From Protaetiibacter intestinalis (GTDB lineage Bacteria > Actinomycetota > Actinomycetes > Actinomycetales > Microbacteriaceae), in assembly GCF_003627075.1 (NCBI RefSeq), contig NZ_CP032630.1:806001-870000 (forward strand): a stretch of DNA of 64,000 nt, read 5' to 3'. The stretch's first letter is position 1, and every line of letters begins with the position of its first letter. Both the position numbers and the translations under genes were made by a program. Below, piece by piece: positions 30,580 to 38,608 of this stretch. The notes under the pieces were generated by a model that did not search any database, was not told the origin of the DNA, and saw only the letters and a list, made by a program, of their open reading frames with translations.

Positions 30580-31555
30580 ATCGGAGACCCCGGCACCCGC
30601 TCCCGCCACGAAGCCGGTGAAGACCGTCGGCCTGGCGGTCGGCGAGCCCGCCCCGGGCGTCAAGAAGAACGATCCGATCCTCGTGGTCGATCACGTGACG
30701 CGACGCTTCGGTGGCCTCGTCGCCGTCGACGTCGAACACCTCGAGATCCCGCGGAACGCCATCACGGCGCTCATCGGCCCGAACGGCGCCGGCAAGACCA
30801 CGCTGTTCAACCTGCTGTGCGGTTTCGACAAGCCCAACACCGGCACGTGGTCGTACGACGGCAAGAGCCTCGCCGGGATCCCCGCCTTCAAGGTGGCCCG
30901 GATGGGTCAGGTGCGCACCTTCCAGCTGACCAAGGCGTTGTCGCTGCTGACGGTGCTCGAGAACATGAAGCTGGGCGCCCCCAAGCAGCGAGGCGAGCGC
31001 TTCTGGTCGAGCTTCTTCCCGGCGTTGTGGCGCCCGCAGGAGAAGGCGAACGAGGCCAAGGCGCGCGAGCTGCTGACCCGCTTCAAGCTCGACGCCAAGG
31101 AGAAGGACTTCGCCGCATCCCTGTCCGGCGGCCAGCGCAAGCTGCTCGAGATGGCGCGCGCCCTCATGAGCGACCCCAACCTCGTGATGCTCGACGAGCC
31201 GATGGCCGGCGTGAACCCCGCCCTCACGCAGTCGCTGCTCGATCACATCCTGGGTCTCAAGGAGGACGGCATGACCGTGCTCTTCGTGGAGCACGACATG
31301 CACATGGTGCGTCACATCGCCGACTGGGTGGTCGTGATGGCGGAGGGCAAGGTCGTCGCGGAGGGCCCGCCCGACACCGTCATGCAGGATCAGGCGGTCA
31401 TCGACGCCTACCTCGGCAGCCACCAGGACGTCGACCTCGGCGTCGTCACCGGCCGGATCGCGGGCGAGCTCGACGCGGAGGCCCGGGAGCTGCTCGAGGA
31501 GATCCGCGAGGACGAGGCGCAGGCACTCGCCGAGGCCGAGGAGGAGAACAAGTGA
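30569..31555 (+). CDS. livG: Branched-chain amino-acid ABC transporter ATPase LivG
   Basis: 328 residues, longer than typical LivG (about 255). A 45-residue Pro/Ala-rich N-terminal leader precedes the ATPase, and an acidic C-terminal tail of about 30 residues (ELLEEIREDEAQALAEAEEENK) follows it. Walker A is GPNGAGKTTLFNLL, the signature LSGGQRKLLEMARAL and Walker B LVMLDEP. It starts at a TTG at 30569 with GAGGGAG upstream, inside the livM 3' end. It energises import with LivF. Confidence 0.92.
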   Translation: MSSESETPAPAPATKPVKTVGLAVGEPAPGVKKNDPILVVDHVTRRFGGLVAVDVEHLEIPRNAITALIGPNGAGKTTLFNLLCGFDKPNTGTWSYDGKSLAGIPAFKVARMGQVRTFQLTKALSLLTVLENMKLGAPKQRGERFWSSFFPALWRPQEKANEAKARELLTRFKLDAKEKDFAASLSGGQRKLLEMARALMSDPNLVMLDEPMAGVNPALTQSLLDHILGLKEDGMTVLFVEHDMHMVRHIADWVVVMAEGKVVAEGPPDTVMQDQAVIDAYLGSHQDVDLGVVTGRIAGELDAEARELLEEIREDEAQALAEAEEENK

Positions 31556-32319
31556 GCGACACCGCAGCCGCGCCGGCACCGTCGACCGCCGCCGGCACCG
31601 ACGTGGTGGTGCAGGTCACGGACCTCGTGGCCGGCTACCTGCCGGGAGTCAACATCCTCAACGGCACCAATCTCGTCGCCCGCCAGGGCGAGCTCATCGG
31701 CATCATCGGGCCGAACGGCGCCGGAAAGTCGACGCTGCTGAAGGCGATCTTCGGTCTCGTGAAGGTGCGGGGCGGCGACATCACCGTGAACGGCGAGAGC
31801 ATCGTGGGCCTCAAGGCCGACCGCCTCGTGCAACGCGGGGTCGCCTTCGTGCCGCAGACCAACAACGTGTTCCCCTCGCTCTCGATCGAGGAGAACCTGC
31901 AGATGGGGCTGTACCAGAACCCGCGGATCTACGCCGAGCGCCTCGAGTTCGTGACCGGCATCTTCGCCGAACTCGGGAAGCGCCTCAAGCAGCGTGCCGG
32001 GTCGCTCTCGGGCGGCGAGCGTCAGATGGTCGCGATGTCGCGGGCGCTCATGATGGACCCGTCCGTGCTGCTGCTCGACGAGCCCTCCGCGGGCCTCTCG
32101 CCGGTGCGCCAGGATGATGCCTTCATCCGCGTCTCCGACATCAACAAGGCGGGCGTCACGACGATCATGGTCGAGCAGAACGCCCGCCGCTGCCTGCAGA
32201 TCTGCGACCGCGGCTACGTGCTCGACCAGGGTCGCGACGCCTACGAGGGCACCGGGCGTGAGCTGTTGCACGACCCGAAGGTGATCGGCCTGTACCTGGG
32301 GACGCTCGCCGACGGCTGA
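31552..32319 (+). CDS. livF: Branched-chain amino-acid ABC transporter ATPase LivF
   Basis: 255 residues. Walker A GPNGAGKSTLLKAIFG, signature SLSGGERQMVAMSRAL, Walker B VLLLDEPSAGLSP and the H-loop position in TIMVEQNARR, where LivF has Gln/Asn instead of His. It starts at GTG 31552, overlapping the livG stop by four bases. It is the last gene of livHMGF; two hairpins follow. Confidence 0.94.
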   Translation: MSDTAAAPAPSTAAGTDVVVQVTDLVAGYLPGVNILNGTNLVARQGELIGIIGPNGAGKSTLLKAIFGLVKVRGGDITVNGESIVGLKADRLVQRGVAFVPQTNNVFPSLSIEENLQMGLYQNPRIYAERLEFVTGIFAELGKRLKQRAGSLSGGERQMVAMSRALMMDPSVLLLDEPSAGLSPVRQDDAFIRVSDINKAGVTTIMVEQNARRCLQICDRGYVLDQGRDAYEGTGRELLHDPKVIGLYLGTLADG

Positions 32320-32332
32320 TCCCGACGACCCG

Positions 32333-32367
32333 GAAGGCCGCTCGTGCACGATGCACGGGCCGCCTTC
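32333..32367 (+). terminator. Hairpin after livF
   Basis: The stem pairs GAAGGC with GCCTTC and, inside, CGTGCA with TGCACG around a CGA loop; the intermediate bases also mostly pair. It lies 14 bases after the livF stop and is followed by TTC. It is the first of two hairpins in the livF/livK spacer. Confidence 0.6.
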
Positions 32368-32394
32368 TTCGTGCACTCGCACGACGCGGAGATG

Positions 32395-32426
32395 CCGAAG
32401 GCCCCGGATCGCTCCGGGGCCTTCGG
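32395..32426. terminator. Bidirectional terminator between livF and the binding-protein gene
   Basis: A perfect 14-bp stem (CCGAAGGCCCCGGA against TCCGGGGCCTTCGG) with loop TCGC lies between convergent genes, 15 bases before the stop of the minus-strand gene. It has no long T-run on either strand, as is common in high-GC actinobacteria. Confidence 0.8.
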
Positions 32427-32440
32427 GTCGATCGAGACGA

Positions 32441-33712
32441 TCAGTTGATGCGGGTGTGCATGTTGTCGTCGCCGAACTGGAAGATGCCGATCGTGGCCTC
32501 GGTCGGGTCACCGTTCTCGTCGAAGGTGATGGGGCCCGAGTAGCCGTCGTAGTCCGCGGTGCCACCACCGAGGATGATGTCGGCGCAGGCCGCGAACGAA
32601 GTGCACTTCTCTCCGTCGCCGGTGCCGCCCGAGACCTCGCGCAGCTTGCCGGCGATGTCCGCCGCGTCGGTCGAGCCCGAGGCGAGCGCCGCGAGAGCGA
32701 GGAGCACCGTGGCGTCGTAGGACTCGGCCGCGTAGGAGAAGTCGGTCAGGTCGGAGTTGCCGTCCGCCGTCCAGGCCGCGTTGAGACGCTCCTGGAAGTC
32801 GTCCGACAGCACCGGTCCGGGCGTCGTGCCCTTCGCGCCGGCGAGGTTCACCGAGACCTGGTCACCCCACTGCTTCAGGTTGCCGTCCACCAGGTAGAAG
32901 TTGGAGGCGTCCTGGCCCGCGTTCACGAGGAGCGGGGCGATGGTGGCGAACTGGTCGAAGGTGATGAGCACGATCGCGTCGGGGTTGGCCGCCGCGATGG
33001 TGGCGACCTGCGCGTCGAACGAAGCGTCACCGTCGTTGTAGGAGGCGTCCGCCACGACGGTGCCGCCGGTGCTCTCGAAGACCTCCTTGACGACGCCGAA
33101 GAGGCCGGTGCCGTAGGCGTCGTTCTGGTAGATGATGCCGATGTTCTTGTGGCCATCCTCGGCGATCAGGTTGCCGAGGACCTCGCCCTGGAGCAGGTCG
33201 CTCGGAGCCGTGCGCCAGTAGAGGCCGTCGTCGTCCCAGGTGGTGAAGTCGGGCGAGGTGTTGGCGGGCGAGAAGGTGATGATGCCGGCCGACACGTTGC
33301 TGTCGAGGAAGAGCTTGGTGACACCGGAGGCCGCCGCACCGATCATGGCCGAGACGCCGGCGCTCTGGAGCTTCGGGACGGTGGTCTCGAACGCCTTGTT
33401 GTCGGCGTCGCCGGAGTCGCCCGGGGTGAGGTCGATCTTGATCGACTTGGCCGCCTCGTTGATCTCGTTGACCGCGAGCAGCACACCGGCTTCCTCGGGC
33501 GGGCCGAGGAAGGCGAGGCTGCCCGTCTGCGGCAGAACCGTACCGATCTTCAGCGTGAGGTCTTCAGCCGGCGTGGTCCCGCCGTCTCCCTCGGGCGTCG
33601 AGGCACAGCCGCTCAGGGCGAGGGCAGTGGCGCTGACGAGCGCGGCCCCGCTGAGGATTGCCTTCGACTTCCGAGAGCGAGTGGCCGCGGTGGCCCGGGA
33701 AAATGCACCCAT
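32441..33712 (-). CDS. livK: Branched-chain amino-acid ABC transporter substrate-binding lipoprotein
   Basis: 423 residues with a lipoprotein signal (LVSATALALSGC, Cys near residue 36) and a periplasmic-binding type 1 fold: LKIGTVLPQTGSLAFLGPPEEAGVLLAVNEIN, IGAAASGVTKLFLD and IGIIYQNDAYGTGLF. It is convergent with livHMGF and should deliver substrate to it. It is transcribed from its own promoter region (33713-33854), where a GTTAC-n6-GTAAC motif occurs. A paired Cys loop (CTSFAACADI) near the C-terminus is shared with the next gene. Confidence 0.9.
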   Translation of the reverse strand: MGAFSRATAATRSRKSKAILSGAALVSATALALSGCASTPEGDGGTTPAEDLTLKIGTVLPQTGSLAFLGPPEEAGVLLAVNEINEAAKSIKIDLTPGDSGDADNKAFETTVPKLQSAGVSAMIGAAASGVTKLFLDSNVSAGIITFSPANTSPDFTTWDDDGLYWRTAPSDLLQGEVLGNLIAEDGHKNIGIIYQNDAYGTGLFGVVKEVFESTGGTVVADASYNDGDASFDAQVATIAAANPDAIVLITFDQFATIAPLLVNAGQDASNFYLVDGNLKQWGDQVSVNLAGAKGTTPGPVLSDDFQERLNAAWTADGNSDLTDFSYAAESYDATVLLALAALASGSTDAADIAGKLREVSGGTGDGEKCTSFAACADIILGGGTADYDGYSGPITFDENGDPTEATIGIFQFGDDNMHTRIN

Positions 33713-33803
33713 GATGCTCCTTGGAGTGTGAAATGCGCGCGCGTCAGGTACGCCGCGTGAGAGTCACGGTACGTGCCACCCGATGCGTTCACAATACGAA
33801 GGT

Positions 33804-33819
33804 GTTACAGGGGTGTAAC
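33804..33819. promoter_or_regulatory. GlnR-box-like motif upstream of livK
   Basis: GTTAC, six bases, then GTAAC fits the actinobacterial GlnR half-site pair gTnAC-n6-GnAAC, and it is also a GTTACA/TGTAAC inverted repeat. Another GTTAC is at 33831-33835 but out of phase. It lies about 92 bases before the livK start. Nitrogen control of amino-acid uptake would make sense, but GlnR binding is a hypothesis. Confidence 0.35.
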
Positions 33820-33854
33820 GCGATGAAATCGTTACAACCGGGACGCGTCCGGGC

Positions 33855-35123
33855 TCAGCCGCTGACGGTCCCCGTGCGGCCGTACTTGTTCTCCGCGTTG
33901 TAGGCGTAGAGCCCGTAGCTCGCGTATGTCGGGTCGCCCGCGTCGTCGAGGCGCAGCGCCCCCACGATGCCCTCGTAGGCGATGTCGGGCTCCGTCGACA
34001 GTACGTCGATGCACTCGCCGAAGCTCGTGCAGCGGATGCCGTCGCGCGTCGCCTGCACGACCCGCGACGCGATCGACGGGCCGCCGTCGTCGCCCGCGAG
34101 CGTCGCCGCGAGCGCCGCGATCATGGTCGCGTCGTAGGCCTCGGCCGCGTAGCGCGGGTCGGTGAGCCCCGGATCCTCGACCTTGAGCTTCGCGATGAAG
34201 GCGTCGTCCGGCTGCACCCCCTCGAGCACGCCGTTCGCGCCGTTCAGCAGCCCGGCGGGCAGCGACTGCGAGTAGTCGGCGAGGTTCTGGCTCGTGAGCC
34301 ACAGCTTCGCGCCCCCGTAGCCCGCGGCGCTCAGCGCCGTGATGAGGGCCCGCGTGAGCTCGCCGTTGTCGGGCGTCGCGAGCACGACGGCGTCGGGCTT
34401 GGCCTTCGTGACCTTGGCCACCGCAGCGGTCACGGCGGAGGCCGAGCCCGCCTCGGCCGCGACGGCCAGCTCGCCGCCGTTGTCGGCGAGCGCGGCCTCG
34501 AGCGGCGCCTGGATGGTGGCCGAGAGCTCGTCCCCGCTCGTCACGAGCGCCACCGCATCCGCGCCCTTCTCGGGCAGCAGCGCGCCGAGCAGCGTTCCCT
34601 GGTGCGGGTAGGAGGGGATGGTGCGCGAGAACAGGCCCGCCGTGTCGGCGGTCGTGAGGCTCGGGTAGGTGGCGGCCGGCGAGATGAACGGGATGCCCGC
34701 CTCCTCGGCCTTCGGCAGCAGTCGCTCGGCGAGCACCGAGGAGCTCGGGCCGATGACGACGTCGACGCCCTTCTCCACGAACGCGGCGAACGACGCCTCC
34801 GCGGTCTCGGTGCTCGCATCCCCCGAGTCCCGCGAGACGATCTCGACGGGGGCGCCGAGCACACCGCCCGCGGCGTTGATCTCGCGGATGGCGGCGTTCA
34901 CCCCGGCGAGCTGCGCCGAGCCGAGGAAGGCCGTCGCGCCCGTCGTCGGGAAGAGGGTGCCGATGCGCAGCACCCCGTCGCCGCTCGGCGCGACCGTCTC
35001 GGTCGGCGTCGGGGTGGGGGTGGGCATGGGGGCGACGGCGGTGCAGCCCGCGAGCAGCACGGATGCGGCGGCCGCGGCGAGCAGGGATGCTCGGCGGGTG
35101 CGGGGCGGGAGCGCGCGCGGCAT
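33855..35123 (-). CDS. Second branched-chain amino-acid-type binding lipoprotein
   Basis: 422 residues with lipobox LLAGC near residue 26 and a Thr/Pro-rich linker (PMPTPTPTPTETV), then the same type 1 binding fold: LRIGTLFPTTGATAFLGSAQLAGVNAAIREIN and DVVIGPSSSVLAERLLP. The Cys-loop CTSFGECIDVL matches that of the preceding lipoprotein, suggesting an old duplication. It probably shares LivHMGF with a different ligand preference. The two genes are 142 bases apart on the same strand. Confidence 0.85.
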   Translation of the reverse strand: MPRALPPRTRRASLLAAAAASVLLAGCTAVAPMPTPTPTPTETVAPSGDGVLRIGTLFPTTGATAFLGSAQLAGVNAAIREINAAGGVLGAPVEIVSRDSGDASTETAEASFAAFVEKGVDVVIGPSSSVLAERLLPKAEEAGIPFISPAATYPSLTTADTAGLFSRTIPSYPHQGTLLGALLPEKGADAVALVTSGDELSATIQAPLEAALADNGGELAVAAEAGSASAVTAAVAKVTKAKPDAVVLATPDNGELTRALITALSAAGYGGAKLWLTSQNLADYSQSLPAGLLNGANGVLEGVQPDDAFIAKLKVEDPGLTDPRYAAEAYDATMIAALAATLAGDDGGPSIASRVVQATRDGIRCTSFGECIDVLSTEPDIAYEGIVGALRLDDAGDPTYASYGLYAYNAENKYGRTGTVSG

Positions 35124-35169
35124 CCGGGGTCCTTCCTGGTCGACGTGTCGCCGTGACCCTACCGCGACG

Positions 35170-36108
35170 TCAGGCGGTGGGGAGGGAGGCGCGGCGGCCG
35201 GACCGCGCCGCGCGCAGCATGTCGACCGTCAGCAGCACGAGGGCGAGCCAGACGAGGCCGAAGCCGATCCAGCGCCCCGTCGGCATGGGCTCGTGCAGCA
35301 GCAGCACCCCGGTGAGGAACTGCAGCACGGGCGCGAGGTACTGGGTGAGGCCGAGCGCGACGAGCGGCAGGCGGCGCGCGGCGGCCGCGAACAGCAGCAG
35401 CGGGGTGGCCGTGATGACGCCCGTCGCGATCATGAGCGCGGCGTGCACGGGGCCCGCGTTCCCGAAGGTGAGGCCGACGGTCGCGCCCGTCACGAGCAGC
35501 TGCACGATCGCGACGGGGGTGAGCCAGGCCGTCTCGAGCGTGAGCCCGCTCACGGCATCCACCTGGGCCCCGACCCGCTTCTTGATGAAGCCGTAGAAGC
35601 CGAACGACAGCGCGAGGGCGAGGGCGATCCACGGGAAGGCGCCGTAGCCGACGGCGATCACGACGATCGCGAGCACCGAGATGCCGACGGCGGCCCACTG
35701 CAGCGGACGCAGCCGCTCGCGCAGCACCACGACGCCGAGGGCGACCGTGATGATCGGGTTGATGAAGTAGCCGAGCGCGCCCTCGACGACGTGCCCGCCG
35801 AGCGTCGCGAGCACGAAGACCTGCCAGTTGACGTAGATGAGCACGCCCGCGAGCGCCATCATCCCGAGCACCCGCCACTGCCGCGAGAGCCCGATGAAGC
35901 CGCGCCAACCGCGCGTGAGGGTGAGCAGCAGGGCGCAGAAGCCCAGCGACATCAGGATGCGGAAGGCGACGATCTCCCAGGGGCTCGCGGGGGCCAGCAG
36001 CAGGAAGAAGCCGGGGAGGAACCCCCAGAGCCCGTAGGCCGAGATCGCGTAGGCGAGGCCGGCGCCCTGACCTCCGACGCGGGAGGGGGCGGGTGCGGGG
36101 CGGGTCAC
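35170..36108 (-). CDS. rarD: EamA/RarD-family transporter
   Basis: 312 residues with ten hydrophobic segments in two EamA halves. YGLWGFLPGFF, YVNWQVFVLATLGGHVVEGALGYFINPI and GLTQYLAPVLQFL are RarD signatures. Substrates are not established; some members relate to chloramphenicol sensitivity. It starts at GTG 36106-36108 with a -10 TAGCCT (36115-36120) six bases upstream, suggesting leaderless mRNA. Confidence 0.88.
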   Translation of the reverse strand: MTRPAPAPSRVGGQGAGLAYAISAYGLWGFLPGFFLLLAPASPWEIVAFRILMSLGFCALLLTLTRGWRGFIGLSRQWRVLGMMALAGVLIYVNWQVFVLATLGGHVVEGALGYFINPIITVALGVVVLRERLRPLQWAAVGISVLAIVVIAVGYGAFPWIALALALSFGFYGFIKKRVGAQVDAVSGLTLETAWLTPVAIVQLLVTGATVGLTFGNAGPVHAALMIATGVITATPLLLFAAAARRLPLVALGLTQYLAPVLQFLTGVLLLHEPMPTGRWIGFGLVWLALVLLTVDMLRAARSGRRASLPTA

Positions 36109-36146
36109 CTCACGAGGCTAGCCGCGCGGAACGTGCCCCGCAGACG

Positions 36147-36182
36147 CGGAAGGCCCCGATGGCAGAGCCTCGGGGCCTTCCG
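36147..36182 (-). terminator. groES terminator
   Basis: A perfect 13-bp stem (CGGAAGGCCCCGA against TCGGGGCCTTCCG) with a ten-base loop lies 15 bases after the groES stop and before the rarD promoter. Confidence 0.8.
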
Positions 36183-36197
36183 GCAGGATGTCGTGGT

Positions 36198-36494
36198 TCA
36201 GCGCACGACGACCGCGAGCACGTCGCGGGCCGAGAGCACGAGGAACTCCTCGCCACCGAACTTGACCTCGGTGCCGCCGTACTTGGAGTACAGCACCTTG
36301 TCGCCGACGGCGACGTCGAGCGGAACGCGGTTGCCGTTGTCGTCGATGCGACCGGGGCCCACGGCCACGACCTCGCCCTCCTGCGGCTTCTCCTTGGCGG
36401 TGTCCGGGATGACCAGACCCGACGCGGTGACCTGCTCTGCCTCGACCTGCTTGATGACGATGCGATCCTCGAGCGGCTTGATGGAGACCGACAC
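36198..36494 (-). CDS. groES: Co-chaperonin GroES
   Basis: 98 residues, full length. The N-terminal [47 protein letters not shown] carries the mobile loop, and the C-terminal [33 protein letters not shown] is standard. It caps GroEL for protein folding. groEL is not adjacent; the next gene downstream is rarD. A sigma-A-type promoter overlapped by two CIRCE operators precedes it, so HrcA-controlled heat induction is expected. Confidence 0.97.
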   Translation of the reverse strand: MSVSIKPLEDRIVIKQVEAEQVTASGLVIPDTAKEKPQEGEVVAVGPGRIDDNGNRVPLDVAVGDKVLYSKYGGTEVKFGGEEFLVLSARDVLAVVVR

Positions 36495-36521
36495 GTGTGA
36501 CCTCTTTCTGAAGACTCAGGT

Positions 36522-36548
36522 TTGGCACACTCCGTTCGAGAGTGCCAG
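36522..36548 (-). promoter_or_regulatory. CIRCE operator, promoter-distal copy
   Basis: TTGGCACAC, nine bases, GAGTGCCAG on the plus strand; this corresponds to the CIRCE consensus TTAGCACTC-n9-GAGTGCTAA with a few changes. It lies just downstream of the -10 box and would be bound by HrcA. Confidence 0.75.
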
Positions 36549-36552
36549 GACA

Positions 36553-36593
36553 ACTATAGGCCCCCGTTAGCACTCATTCAATCCGACTGCCAG
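36553..36593 (-). promoter_or_regulatory. groES promoter with overlapping CIRCE operator
   Basis: On the minus strand -35 TTGAAT (576-581 of this kilobase, i.e. 36576-36581) and -10 TATAGT (36553-36558) are separated by exactly 17 bases. The CIRCE copy TTAGCACTC-n9-GACTGCCAG (36567-36593) covers the -35. HrcA binding would block RNA polymerase. Confidence 0.85.
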
Positions 36594-36606
36594 CCGGGAT
36601 GACTCT

Positions 36607-36680
36607 GTCAAACGCTGCAGCGGCTCCCCCGGCGCGCCGGTCATCACCGCAGCGGCGGGCCGAGCGCTGCAGCGTTTGAC
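36607..36680. repeat. 74-bp palindromic element, copy 1
   Basis: Perfect 16-bp terminal inverted repeats GTCAAACGCTGCAGCG (36607-36622 and 36665-36680) flank a 42-base centre. The element at 41478-41551 is the same length and, in reverse complement, matches at about 59 of 74 positions. It sits between the groES promoter and the -10 of the methyltransferase gene. No target-site duplication is evident. Confidence 0.85.
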
Positions 36681-36695
36681 GGATAACGTGAGGGG

Positions 36696-37871
36696 ATGAC
36701 GCCGGAGGAGCTGCGCGCGCTGCTGTCGCCCGAGGGGCTGCGGCTGCTCGACGAGGTGGGCACGGTCGCGGCGGATGCGGATGTCGTGCGCATCGTCTCG
36801 CGGCTGCGGGCCGCCGGCCACTCCCCCGCGCTCGTGGCGGCCGTGCTCACCCAGGCGCGGCTGCGCACCCGGGCGCGCACCAAGTTCGGCGACTTCGCGG
36901 AACGGATGCTGTTCACCCCCGACGGCTTGGAGCAGGCCACCCGCCTGCCGGTGGCGGCGCAGCACGCGGGGCGCTTCGCCCGCGCCGGGCTGGCATCCGT
37001 CGCCGACCTCGGCTGCGGCATCGGCGCCGACGCGCTCGCCTTCGCGGGGCTCGGGATGCGGGTGGTCGCGGTCGAGCGCGACGAGGTCACCGCCGCGATC
37101 GCCGCCTACAACCTCGCCCCGTTCCCGGACGCGCGCGTCGTGCGGGGCGACGCGCTCGCCGAGGAGCCCGCCGACGTGGACGCCCTGTGGTTCGACCCCG
37201 CCCGCCGGGCGGGTGGGCGACGCCAGGCGGACCCCGCCGACTGGTCGCCGGCGCTCGACGCCGTGTTCGCGCGCGCGGCCGCGAAGCCCGCGGGCGTCAA
37301 GCTCGGCCCCGCGCTCGACCACGCCCTGCTGCCGGAGGGCGGCGAGGCGCAGTGGGTGTCTGTCGACCGGGAGGTCGTCGAGCTCGTGGTCTGGTCGGGC
37401 GCGCTCGCCCGCGAGGGGGTCGGCCGCGCCGCGCTGCTGCTCGGCGCCGGAGGGTCGGCCGAGCTCACGGCATCCGGACCCGCCCCCGACGCGGATCCCG
37501 GCGAACTCGGCGCGTTCCTGCTCGAACCCGACGGGGCCGTCATCCGCGCGCGGCTCATCGGCGAGCTCGCACGTCGCGTCGACGGCCGGATGCTCGACCC
37601 CACGATCGCCTGGGTGACGGCCGACACGGAGCCCGCGACGCCGTTCGGGCAGGCGTTCCGCGTGCGCGAGGAGCTGCCCGTCGACGAGCGTCGGCTGAAG
37701 GCCGCGCTGCGCGAGCGGGGCATCGGCACGCTCGAGATCAAGAAGCGCGGGGTCGACGTCGACCCCGCCGCCCTGCGCACGCGGCTGGCGCTGCGGGGCC
37801 CGGATGCGGCGACGCTCGTGCTGACCCGCATCGCGGGACGACGCGCGGCGATCCTCGCCGACCGCGTCTGA
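36696..37871 (+). CDS. Class I SAM-dependent methyltransferase with THUMP-like C-terminal domain
   Basis: 391 residues. The SAM-binding motif I is ADLGCGIGADALAFAG near residues 105-120. VVAVERDEVTAAIAAYN and LWFDPARRAGGRR supply the acidic ribose contact and a DPAR motif, and the C-terminal 70 residues (IGTLEIKKRGVDVDPAALRTRL) match the THUMP-like domain seen in this actinobacterial family. An RNA substrate is likely but unproven. TAACGT at 36684-36689 is six bases before the ATG, suggesting leaderless mRNA. Confidence 0.85.
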   Translation: MTPEELRALLSPEGLRLLDEVGTVAADADVVRIVSRLRAAGHSPALVAAVLTQARLRTRARTKFGDFAERMLFTPDGLEQATRLPVAAQHAGRFARAGLASVADLGCGIGADALAFAGLGMRVVAVERDEVTAAIAAYNLAPFPDARVVRGDALAEEPADVDALWFDPARRAGGRRQADPADWSPALDAVFARAAAKPAGVKLGPALDHALLPEGGEAQWVSVDREVVELVVWSGALAREGVGRAALLLGAGGSAELTASGPAPDADPGELGAFLLEPDGAVIRARLIGELARRVDGRMLDPTIAWVTADTEPATPFGQAFRVREELPVDERRLKAALRERGIGTLEIKKRGVDVDPAALRTRLALRGPDAATLVLTRIAGRRAAILADRV

Positions 37872-37881
37872 CCCCGCGGAT

Positions 37882-37920
37882 GCAGAAGGGGCGGGATGCC
37901 GTGCACCCCGCCCCCCTTGC
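37882..37920. terminator. Bidirectional terminator
   Basis: GCAGAAGGGGCGGG pairs with CCCGCCCCCCTTGC across a ten-base loop, with a small bulge. It separates the convergent methyltransferase and DUF4190 genes. Confidence 0.7.
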
Positions 37921-37932
37921 AGCCGAGAGGAC

Positions 37933-38532
37933 TCAGTTGCTGTAGTACGAGCCATACTGGTTGATCAGCGCGAAGTAGCTGACGATGGCGACGATCGTGA
38001 TGAGGCCCGCGATCAGGCTGATGCCGATCGCGACGAAACCCGTGATGATGCCGGTGAGCGACATCCACTTCGGCGCGGCGGGCTCGCTCTTCTTCGCCCG
38101 GAAGCCCAACACGACGGCGATGATGCCGGGGATGAGGCCGAGGCCGTAGATGAACGAGAACACGACGCCGGCGATGCCGAGCACGAACGAGACGATGCTG
38201 AGCGTCTGCTTGACGGGCGTGCCGGGCGCCGCGTAGGTGGGCGCGGCGGCGGGCGCCGCGTACGGGTTGGCGGCGGGCGCGGCCGCCGGGGCGGCGGGGG
38301 CCGCCGGCGCGACGGGCGCCACGGGCTCGGCGACGGGCGCCGCGGGAGCGGCCGGGACGACGGGCACCACGGGCTCGGCGACGGGCGCCGCGGGAGCAGT
38401 CGGCACCACGGGCTCGGCTGCGGCGGGGGCCGCGGGGACGACGGGCTCGGCCGCGGGGACGACGGGCTCGGCGGGGGCGGCGGCGGGCGTCGGCTCCTCG
38501 GGAGTTGCGGGGGTGGCAGTGGGGTCGGTCAT
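37933..38532 (-). CDS. Pro/Ala/Val-rich DUF4190-type membrane protein 1
   Basis: 199 residues. The first 95 are low-complexity Pro/Ala/Val/Glu with a 16-residue period (APAAPVAEPVVPVVPA), followed by an NPYAAP linker. Two helices follow, LSIVSFVLGIAGVVFSFIYGLGLIPGIIAVVLGF and MSLTGIITGFVAIGISLIAGLITIVAIVSYFAL, separated by a short basic loop (RAKKSEPAAPK), the DUF4190 pattern. The function is unknown. It is paralogous in layout to the next gene. Confidence 0.75.
   Translation of the reverse strand: MTDPTATPATPEEPTPAAAPAEPVVPAAEPVVPAAPAAAEPVVPTAPAAPVAEPVVPVVPAAPAAPVAEPVAPVAPAAPAAPAAAPAANPYAAPAAAPTYAAPGTPVKQTLSIVSFVLGIAGVVFSFIYGLGLIPGIIAVVLGFRAKKSEPAAPKWMSLTGIITGFVAIGISLIAGLITIVAIVSYFALINQYGSYYSN
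38275..38420. repeat. 48-bp minisatellite inside the Pro/Ala-rich coding region
   Basis: Units starting GGGCTCGGCGACGGGCGCC at 38323 and 38371 are 48 bases apart and nearly identical; degenerate units flank them. This encodes the 16-residue repeats of the upstream half of the DUF4190 protein and is likely to vary in copy number between strains. Confidence 0.7.
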
Positions 38533-38608
38533 GTCCGAACTCCTTCGTAGTGGTGGACTCCGCCCATGCTTCCAGCGCCCCTCGGGCCTGTCAACGCGAT
38601 CCGTCGGC

